Of a stretch of DNA of 10,379 bases, positions 1-4,546 are shown in pieces (the first letter of the stretch is position 1; each line of letters opens with the position of its first letter). The notes under the pieces are model-generated. The model saw nothing but the letters and a program-made list of their open reading frames with translations. It was not told the origin of the DNA and did no database searches. The stretch covers positions 953 to 11,331 of the forward strand of contig MHXM01000146.1 of assembly GCA_001825565.1 (NCBI GenBank). The letters are read 5' to 3'. The DNA comes from Desulfuromonadaceae bacterium GWC2_58_13. Its GTDB lineage: Bacteria > Desulfobacterota > Desulfuromonadia > Desulfuromonadales > Trichloromonadaceae. A program made the translations under genes and the position numbers.

Positions 1-186
1 AACCTCGACTCGAAAACCAGCGAAGACCTGCTCAAACTCATGCGCCGGCTCAACGAAGAGAGGGGAACCACGTTCCTGTTCAGCTCCCACGACCCCCAGG
101 TGATCGCCCTGGCCCGCCGGGTCGTCCGCCTCAAGGATGGCCGACTTGAATCGGACAGCCTGCCCCCCGGCGAAACGACCTCATGA
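1..186 (+). CDS. ABC transporter ATP-binding protein, C-terminal fragment (LolD/MacB-like)
   Basis: This is the last 61 codons of an ATPase subunit whose 5' part lies outside the window. The visible protein opens with NLDS, the D-loop that directly follows Walker B in LolD/MacB-type ATPases, and contains FSSHD, the H-loop histidine (nt 88-90), followed by the usual VVRLKDGRLESD ending. Family knowledge: such ATPases power a FtsX-like permease that extracts lipoproteins or exports other substrates from the inner membrane. The stop codon overlaps the start of the next gene (ATGA at 183-186), so the two are almost certainly co-translated, and the partner is an outer-membrane barrel. The Walker A, signature motif and permease are not visible, so the substrate cannot be named. 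LolD is the nearest familiar type, but a separate lipid or lipoprotein exporter is equally possible. Confidence 0.9.
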   Translation, partial: NLDSKTSEDLLKLMRRLNEERGTTFLFSSHDPQVIALARRVVRLKDGRLESDSLPPGETTS

Positions 187-1415
187 TGGCTCACCCGTTT
201 CGACCGGGCCTTGTTGGATGGCTGCTGTTGTGCTTCCTCGTCTTCAACGCCTGCGCCGGCCGCTGCGAACCGTCGAACGGTACCCGGCTGGGCGGCCATC
301 TGAAATCCCTCAACCTGTATCTGGACAATCCCCCCGCCGGGAAGGGCAAAGCCGGCGAGATATCGTCCGACAGCCTGCGCCTCGACCTTTCCACGCCGGC
401 AACGGAATCCGTTACTTTCGAATTCTCCATCGAATCGAAAATGCTCTACGCCGATCCCGCCTCCGGCCTTGCCCTCCCCGGAGATTCGCCCAACCGCCGC
501 CTCGACCTGGAGCACAACTGGAACGAGGGAAGCTGGTTGAGCCAGCAACTGGCGGTCGATCGCCTCAACCTGCACGGCAGTCATTTGGGCGTCGACTGGT
601 CCCTTGGCCGCCAGGCCATCGGCTTCGGCCGCATCAGCCTCTTTTCACCGCTCGACATCATCGCCCCCTTCCCCCCGGACGCGCTCGACACCGAGGTACG
701 CCCCGGTGTCGACGCCCTGCGGGCCAGCCACTACTTCGGCCTGGCCGGCCAGGCGAGTGCGGCCCTGATCGTCGGCCAACGGCGAGAGCTGAATTCGTAC
801 CTGGTTTTCGGGGGAGGGAATATCGCAGGCATCGACTTGCTGACCATCGCCGGACAATTGCGTGAGCGTCCGATGGCCGGCGGCGGTTTCGCCACTCAGC
901 TCGGCGGCATGGGCATCAAGGGGGAAGTGGCCTGCTACCAGGGGCAACGGGTCGACCGGAGCGGCGGGGATCTGCGAAAACAGTTCGCCATCGCCGGCAC
1001 TGAAATCGACTACCGCTTCGATAACGGCCTCATCCTGTTCGCGCAGTATCTGTACAACGGCGCCGGCGTCGACGATCCGGAAGAATATCCCCGGGCCGCA
1101 ACCTCCGCGCCGATCCGGGAAGGCCTGAGCTACCTCCTCGGCCGCCACTATCTGATGATCGCTCCGGCGTATGAACTGCACCCGCTGGTCACCCTCAACG
1201 GTCTGGTGATCCGGAACCTGAGAGATGGCTCCTTTTTGCTGCGCCCACTGCTGCATATTTCCTTGTCGGACAATCTGGCGCTGGACCTTTTCTGGTCTTT
1301 TGCCCAGGGCACGAAACCGCGCCGCGCCGCCTTCTGGCCAGGAATTGCCGTTCCCCGCAGTGAATTCGGCACGGCCGCCGACAGCGGGGGTCTTTTCCTG
1401 AAATATTTTTTTTGA
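183..1415 (+). CDS. Predicted outer-membrane beta-barrel (porin-like) protein, 410 aa
   Basis: I do not recognise a named family. Residues 1-25 form a Sec signal peptide: a short basic start, a hydrophobic core around residues 10-21, and a likely signal peptidase I site at ACA|GR. The nearby Cys24 and Cys28 do not sit in a proper lipobox. The mature protein alternates short amphipathic strands with Gly/Asp-rich turns and ends LFLKYFF; the terminal phenylalanine with alternating hydrophobics is the standard BAM recognition signal, so the outer membrane is the likely site. A segment near residues 142-180 (RQAIGFGR, LFSPLDIIAPFPPD, EVRPGVDALR) resembles the conserved part of barrel proteins sometimes annotated as hypothetical porins. 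The start overlaps the upstream ABC ATPase stop by 4 bp; a second ATG follows immediately, and the ribosome-binding site is weak, pointing to translational coupling. Inference: it is the outer-membrane partner of the exporter. No terminator hairpin is visible after it. Confidence 0.8.
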   Translation: MMAHPFRPGLVGWLLLCFLVFNACAGRCEPSNGTRLGGHLKSLNLYLDNPPAGKGKAGEISSDSLRLDLSTPATESVTFEFSIESKMLYADPASGLALPGDSPNRRLDLEHNWNEGSWLSQQLAVDRLNLHGSHLGVDWSLGRQAIGFGRISLFSPLDIIAPFPPDALDTEVRPGVDALRASHYFGLAGQASAALIVGQRRELNSYLVFGGGNIAGIDLLTIAGQLRERPMAGGGFATQLGGMGIKGEVACYQGQRVDRSGGDLRKQFAIAGTEIDYRFDNGLILFAQYLYNGAGVDDPEEYPRAATSAPIREGLSYLLGRHYLMIAPAYELHPLVTLNGLVIRNLRDGSFLLRPLLHISLSDNLALDLFWSFAQGTKPRRAAFWPGIAVPRSEFGTAADSGGLFLKYFF

Positions 1416-1439
1416 TGAATGAAACTTTTTCCAATCTAC

Positions 1440-1467
1440 TTGCAACCGTTCATAAAAATGATATCAT
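1440..1467 (+). promoter_or_regulatory. Sigma70-type promoter for the OmpA-family gene
   Basis: TTGCAA at 1440-1445 and TATCAT at 1462-1467 are separated by 16 bases in a strikingly AT-rich gap (1416-1523) between GC-rich genes. The predicted transcript would begin near 1474 and carry a leader of about 50 bases. The rest of the 108-base gap shows no other gene. Confidence 0.55.
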
Positions 1468-1469
1468 TT
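1456..1469. promoter_or_regulatory. 14-bp perfect palindrome over the -10 box (candidate operator)
   Basis: AAATGATATCATTT reads identically on both strands and covers the predicted -10 hexamer of the OmpA-family promoter, a classic repressor position. The half-site ATGATA is reminiscent of Fur-type boxes, but the spacing does not match the usual 19-bp Fur consensus, so the regulator is unknown. Confidence 0.4.
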
Positions 1470-1512
1470 GCCCGCATTACCAATTCTGGGAAATGAATAA
1501 TCCGTTTTCAAT

Positions 1513-1517
1513 GGAGG
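1513..1517 (+). promoter_or_regulatory. Ribosome-binding site of the OmpA-family gene
   Basis: GGAGG lies 6 bases before the ATG at 1524. It is strong and well spaced, and fixes the start against the nearby ATG codons at 1412 and 1511, which lie in other frames. Confidence 0.8.
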
Positions 1518-1523
1518 ACACGC

Positions 1524-2726
1524 ATGAGATTAAACACCATAAGAATTTTTATCGTCCTGTTGTTACCAAGCATGCTCATGGCGGGCAATGCAATGGCCGG
1601 CAATCGGGCCGGCGCGACCAACCTTTCGTTCAACTACGGCCTGTACCAGTACGAAGGCGACCAGAACCTTGAAAACAACACCAACTCCACGTTCGGGCTG
1701 GGGCTCGGTTACAACCTGACCGAAAATTTTGGCGTTGAGGCGCTGGCCAACATCGTCAATGGCACCGATGTCGACCGCACCTCCAACGAGGTTGACGGAA
1801 CGCTTTACCGCCTCGAAGCCCTGTACCACTTCGCTCCCAGCAACCAGTTCGTGCCCTATGTTGCCGTCGGCGCCGGAAACATGGTTCTGAACCCCGAAGT
1901 CGGAACCAGCGAAGACACCTTTGGCGCCAGCTACGGCGTGGGTATGAAAAGCTTCCTCGCCGAAGACATGGCCCTGCGTTTCGATGTCCGCCACTTCATC
2001 GCCTTCGATCAGGGGCTGGATGAAGGGAATCATACCGACAACAACCTGATCGCCACCGTTGGTCTGAATTTTCAGCTCGGCGGCAACAAACCCGTCTCGG
2101 CCCCCCGCGACAGCGACGGCGACGGCGTGACCGATGATCTCGACAAGTGCCCCGACACCCCCAAAGGCGTGGCGGTCGACGCCAATGGTTGCCCGCTCGA
2201 CAGCGACGGCGACGGCGTGCCCGACTATCTCGACAAATGCCCCGACACCCCCAGGGGCGCTCCGGTCGACAGCAACGGCTGCCCGCTCGACAGCGACGGC
2301 GACGGTGTCTACGACTATCTCGACAAGTGCCCGGGCACTCCGCGCGGCGTGATTGTCGACAATGTAGGCTGCCCCGTGAGCTTCACCCTGGAGATCGAAT
2401 TCGACTACGACAAGGCGGACGTTCGCCCCGGCTACCACGACAAGATTGCCGAAGCCGCCGCCTTTATTCGCAAATACCCGGCTCCGCAGATCCTGGTCGC
2501 TGGGCACACCGACAGCCGCGGCACCGATCAATACAACCAGAAACTGTCCGAACGACGCGCCGCTAACGTGCGTAAGTACCTGATTGAAAAATTCGGCATC
2601 GGCGGCGACAAGCTGGTTCCCAAGGGTTACGGCGAAAGCCAACCCGTGGCTACCAATGAAACCGATGCCGGACGGCAGAAAAACCGCCGGGTCGAAGTCG
2701 TCTGCTGCACGATCATTCCCAAGTAA
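1524..2726 (+). CDS. OmpA-family outer-membrane protein with TSP3 calcium-binding repeats, 400 aa
   Basis: An outer-membrane protein that tethers the envelope to peptidoglycan. Residues 1-25 are a signal peptide with a clear AMA|GN cleavage site. Residues about 28-190 look like an 8-strand OmpA-type barrel (NLSFNYGLYQYEGD at the start, NLIATVGLNFQLG at the end). Residues 196-285 are three 30-residue thrombospondin type 3 repeats, each opening with DSDGDGV and carrying the LDKCP and GCP cysteines; these bind calcium in related proteins and act as a stiff linker. Residues about 286-400 form the OmpA C-terminal domain: FDYDKADV, GHTDSRG, LSERRAANV and GYGESQPVATN. Asp330 and Arg345 sit 15 apart, matching the pair that binds diaminopimelate in OmpA homologues. 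Length and architecture resemble OprF-like proteins. The gene stands alone between its own promoter and a strong terminator. An unusual CC pair (VVCCTIIPK) lies near the C-terminus. Confidence 0.95.
   Translation: MRLNTIRIFIVLLLPSMLMAGNAMAGNRAGATNLSFNYGLYQYEGDQNLENNTNSTFGLGLGYNLTENFGVEALANIVNGTDVDRTSNEVDGTLYRLEALYHFAPSNQFVPYVAVGAGNMVLNPEVGTSEDTFGASYGVGMKSFLAEDMALRFDVRHFIAFDQGLDEGNHTDNNLIATVGLNFQLGGNKPVSAPRDSDGDGVTDDLDKCPDTPKGVAVDANGCPLDSDGDGVPDYLDKCPDTPRGAPVDSNGCPLDSDGDGVYDYLDKCPGTPRGVIVDNVGCPVSFTLEIEFDYDKADVRPGYHDKIAEAAAFIRKYPAPQILVAGHTDSRGTDQYNQKLSERRAANVRKYLIEKFGIGGDKLVPKGYGESQPVATNETDAGRQKNRRVEVVCCTIIPK
2109..2378 (+). repeat. Three tandem 90-bp coding repeats (TSP3 units)
   Basis: Units at 2109-2198, 2199-2288 and 2289-2378 are exactly 90 bp and in frame. 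All three begin GACAGCGACGGCGACGG. Units 1 and 2 are the most alike at DNA level, while unit 3 has drifted in its second half. The DNA similarity suggests fairly recent duplication or gene conversion, and repeat number could vary between strains. Confidence 0.9.
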
Positions 2727-2746
2727 GCCACGGAAACGAAAACAAT

Positions 2747-2783
2747 AAAAGGGAGGCGGATCGTCATGATCCGCCTCCCTTTT
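2747..2783. terminator. Strong rho-independent terminator, probably bidirectional
   Basis: A 13-bp perfect GC-rich stem (arms 2750-2762 and 2768-2780, loop GTCAT) is extended by four A-T pairs (2747-2750 with 2780-2783). Downstream on the plus strand comes TTTTCATTTT; on the minus strand the stem is followed by TTTTATTGTTTT. It lies between the convergent OmpA-family and peroxiredoxin genes, so it can end transcripts from both sides. Confidence 0.93.
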
Positions 2784-2814
2784 CATTTTGCACTTTCGGC
2801 CGTCAAACCTGCGG

Positions 2815-3417
2815 TCAGAGCTTGTGGGCTTCCTCCGCCAGATACGAGGCGACCCCTTGCTTGTCGGGTCTCATCCCCTTGTCGCCCTTGTTCCACCCCG
2901 CGGGACAAACCTCCCCATGTTTTTCGGTAAACTGCAAAGCGTCGATCATGCGCAGCATTTCGTCGACATTGCGCCCCAACGGAAGGTCGTTAACCACCTG
3001 ATGGCGCACGATGCCGTCGCGATCGATCAGAAACGACCCCCGGTAGGCCACTCCGGCGGTGTCGAATTCGACATCGTAGGCGCGGCAGATTTCATGCTTG
3101 AGGTCTGCCACCAGGGGATAGGTTATGGCACCGATGCCGCCGTCTTCCACCGGAGTGTTGCGCCAGGCGACATGGGTGAACTGGGAATCGACGGAACAGC
3201 CGATCACCTGGACGCCGCGTTCCTCGAATTCCTTGATGCGGCGGCTGAACGCGATCAGCTCGGTCGGACAGACGAAGGTGAAGTCGAGCGGATAGAAAAA
3301 CAGCACGATGTATTTGCCGGCGAAATCGGACAGGGCAAACCCTTCCTTGATGGAACCGTCGGCCATTACGCCGACCGCTTTGAAGTCAGGGGCTTTTTTG
3401 CCAACCAGTACGCTCAT
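2815..3417 (-). CDS. Typical 2-Cys peroxiredoxin (AhpC/TSA family), 200 aa
   Basis: A cytoplasmic thiol peroxidase that reduces hydrogen peroxide and organic hydroperoxides. The active-site motif PLDFTFVCPTE gives Pro43, Thr47 and peroxidatic Cys50; Arg126 in YRGSFLID is the supporting arginine; GEVCPAGW supplies the resolving Cys171. Length is normal for the Prx1/AhpC subfamily. No signal peptide is present. A GGIG segment (residues 93-96), associated with sensitivity to overoxidation in eukaryotic-type enzymes, is present, but the C-terminal YF partner motif is YL (192-193). There is no AhpF gene alongside, so the electron donor is likely thioredoxin or another reductant elsewhere. An AGGAG ribosome-binding site (3427-3431) lies 8 bases before the ATG. 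It sits downstream of xerC on the same strand but has its own promoter, and ends at the shared terminator. Confidence 0.95.
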   Translation of the reverse strand: MSVLVGKKAPDFKAVGVMADGSIKEGFALSDFAGKYIVLFFYPLDFTFVCPTELIAFSRRIKEFEERGVQVIGCSVDSQFTHVAWRNTPVEDGGIGAITYPLVADLKHEICRAYDVEFDTAGVAYRGSFLIDRDGIVRHQVVNDLPLGRNVDEMLRMIDALQFTEKHGEVCPAGWNKGDKGMRPDKQGVASYLAEEAHKL

Positions 3418-3423
3418 GGAACA

Positions 3424-3490
3424 GACTCCTTTCGAAATGGTAGAGATAACTCAATGGTGAATCGATTCTACCAAGGAGCAAAAAGGAGTC
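3424..3490 (-). repeat. Nested inverted repeats spanning peroxiredoxin promoter and RBS
   Basis: Outer arms GACTCCTTT (3424-3432) and AAAGGAGTC (3482-3490) are perfect 9-bp complements; inner arms TGGTAGA (3438-3444) and TCTACCA (3467-3473) are perfect 7-bp complements. Together they could form one interrupted hairpin in RNA transcribed through from xerC. The arm nearer the start codon contains the Shine-Dalgarno sequence. Confidence 0.5.
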
Positions 3491-3492
3491 AA
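3465..3492 (-). promoter_or_regulatory. Sigma70 promoter for the peroxiredoxin gene
   Basis: On the minus strand TTGACT (3492-3487) and TAGAAT (3470-3465) are 16 bases apart, both close to consensus. The transcript would start near 3458, about 40 bases before the start codon. The -35 and -10 boxes each overlap one arm of nested inverted repeats described separately. Confidence 0.7.
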
Positions 3493-3495
3493 GAC

Positions 3496-3520
3496 AAATA
3501 TGACCTTTTTAGTCATTTTT
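3496..3520. repeat. Short inverted repeat upstream of the peroxiredoxin -35 box
   Basis: ATGAC (3500-3504) and GTCAT (3512-3516) flank a 7-base T-rich spacer, with A and T runs extending the symmetry after one mismatch (AAA at 3496-3498, TTT at 3518-3520). It overlaps the xerC stop codon and sits just upstream of the -35 element, so it may be a regulator site. The stem is too weak and lacks a proper U-tract for a terminator. Confidence 0.3.
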
Positions 3521-4412
3521 TCCGGCCGCGGGGGTGGGCCTTGTCGTACACATCCATCAGGTGGTCAACGCTGACCTGGGTGTACTTCTGGGTGGTGGAC
3601 AGCGATTCGTGGCCGAGCAGTTCCTGGATGGCCCGCAGGTCGGCGCCGCCGTCGAGCAGATGGGTGGCGAAAGAGTGGCGCAGGGCATGGGGAGTGGCGT
3701 CTTTGAGGATGTGTCCGGCCAGTAACTGCCGTTTAAGGTTGCGCTGCACGCTGCGTGGCGTCAACCTCCCCCCCCGATGATTGAGAAACAGTGGCGAATC
3801 GGGGGCGATGGGACCCCGTGCTTCGAGATAGCGCTGCAAAGCCAGAATGGCGGGACGTCCGACGGGAACGATCCGCTCCTTGCTTCCCTTGCCGAGCACC
3901 CGCACCAGACCTTCGACCAGATCGACGCTGACCACGTTCAGTCCGGTCAGTTCGCCGACCCGAAGGCCGCAGGAATAAAAGGTTTCCAGGATGGCCCGGT
4001 CGCGCAGGCCGAGCAGATCTCCCTGTTGGGAGCTATCGAGCAGGGCAAAGGCCTCGTCCACCGACAACGTCTGGGGCAGATATTTTTCCTGCCTCGGCGT
4101 GGATACCAATTCGCCTGGATTGACCTTAAGCACCCCCTCGCGAACCAGAAACCGGAAAAACGTACGCAGCGCGGCCAGTTTGCGACCGATGCTCGATTTT
4201 TTGTGGGTCTTGTGCAGTTTCGCCAGATAACGTCGCAGCACGATTTGGTCTACCCGCCCGATCGCTTCGGAACCAGAGTCCGGCCCGGCGGGCAAAGTCT
4301 CAAGGAACTGGCGAAAGGCTTCCAGGTCGCGCAGATAGGCAAGCCGGGTATGGGGGGAGACATTGCGCTCATCGGACAGGTGGCGATCGAAGCGGGCGAT
4401 AAGTTCACGCAT
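3513..4412 (-). CDS. xerC: Tyrosine recombinase XerC, 299 aa
   Basis: Site-specific recombinase that, with a partner, resolves chromosome dimers at dif near the terminus. The N-terminal core-binding domain covers residues 1-90 (SPHTRLAYLRDLEAF; SSIGRKLAALRTFFRF), and the catalytic domain the rest. All catalytic residues are visible: Arg151 (CGLRVGEL), Lys175 (GKGSKERIVP), His242 and Arg245 (HALRHSFATHLLDGG), His268 (LLGHESLSTTQ) and nucleophile Tyr277 (KYTQVS). The C-terminal YDKAHPRGRKK resembles the tail typical of XerC. Length is normal, and there is no neighbouring integrase cargo or att-like repeat, so this is a housekeeping recombinase rather than a phage integrase. XerD or an integron-type enzyme are the alternatives. 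The start ATG at 4412 has a modest AAGGGA ahead of it. Confidence 0.92.
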   Translation of the reverse strand: MRELIARFDRHLSDERNVSPHTRLAYLRDLEAFRQFLETLPAGPDSGSEAIGRVDQIVLRRYLAKLHKTHKKSSIGRKLAALRTFFRFLVREGVLKVNPGELVSTPRQEKYLPQTLSVDEAFALLDSSQQGDLLGLRDRAILETFYSCGLRVGELTGLNVVSVDLVEGLVRVLGKGSKERIVPVGRPAILALQRYLEARGPIAPDSPLFLNHRGGRLTPRSVQRNLKRQLLAGHILKDATPHALRHSFATHLLDGGADLRAIQELLGHESLSTTQKYTQVSVDHLMDVYDKAHPRGRKK

Positions 4413-4431
4413 GGGTTCATCCCTTCATTCT

Positions 4432-4441
4432 ATCCGCGGAT
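4432..4441. promoter_or_regulatory. 10-bp palindrome in the xerC-ppc divergent region
   Basis: ATCCGCGGAT is a perfect palindrome between the two divergent genes. It could be an operator, but a site this short may be chance in GC-rich DNA. Confidence 0.2.
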
Positions 4442-4487
4442 TCGCATCTCGCCTCGCGGCGCGGCATGTTCCGGAGCGGGCAGGTGC

Positions 4488-4519
4488 GTGCAAAAGTCTG
4501 GATTAACGATACAATTATA
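4488..4519. promoter_or_regulatory. Candidate overlapping divergent promoters for ppc and xerC
   Basis: For ppc, GTGCAA (4488-4493) and TACAAT (4510-4515) are 16 bases apart. On the opposite strand a perfect TATAAT (4519-4514) faces xerC, though its -35 box (TGCTCC, 17 bases away) is poor. The two -10 boxes share bases 4514-4515, so RNA polymerase probably cannot occupy both at once. This AT-rich island is the only one in the 134-base gap. Confidence 0.45.
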
Positions 4520-4532
4520 GCGCCAATAATAC

Positions 4533-4540
4533 GGAAGGAG
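4533..4540 (+). promoter_or_regulatory. Ribosome-binding site that fixes the ppc start
   Basis: GGAAGGAG lies 6 bases ahead of the ATG at 4547. The frame is open further upstream to an ATG at 4466, but that codon has no such site, lies upstream of the predicted promoter, and the extra 27 residues look like translated intergenic DNA. Confidence 0.85.
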
Positions 4541-4546
4541 CACGGC

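Noticed and set aside
137..865. 242-codon plus-strand frame overlapping the barrel gene
   Set aside because: Pro/Arg-rich composition typical of an out-of-frame reading of GC-rich DNA; the signal peptide and barrel ending belong to the other frame.
2109..2378. CRISPR-like or satellite repeat
   Set aside because: The 90-bp units are contiguous, in frame and encode TSP3 motifs, with no unique spacers.
1563..2786. 407-codon open frame on the minus strand across the OmpA-family gene
   Set aside because: Its Val/Ala/Asp-rich repeats are just the reverse complement of the TSP3 repeats, and it runs through the terminator.
3496..3520. Rho-independent terminator after xerC
   Set aside because: The stem is 5 bp and AT-rich, with no adequate U-tract on the minus strand.
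2788..3780. 330-codon plus-strand frame across peroxiredoxin and xerC
   Set aside because: It spans two clear minus-strand genes and their promoter; no family resemblance.
3513..4412. Phage or integron integrase marking a mobile element
   Set aside because: The tyrosine recombinase has Xer-type length and C-terminal tail, and there are no att-like repeats, tRNA or cargo genes nearby.
4466..4546. Upstream extension of ppc to the ATG at 4466
   Set aside because: No ribosome-binding site there, it precedes the predicted promoter, and the GGAAGGAG site is placed for ATG 4547; the protein from 4547 begins like other PEP carboxylases.
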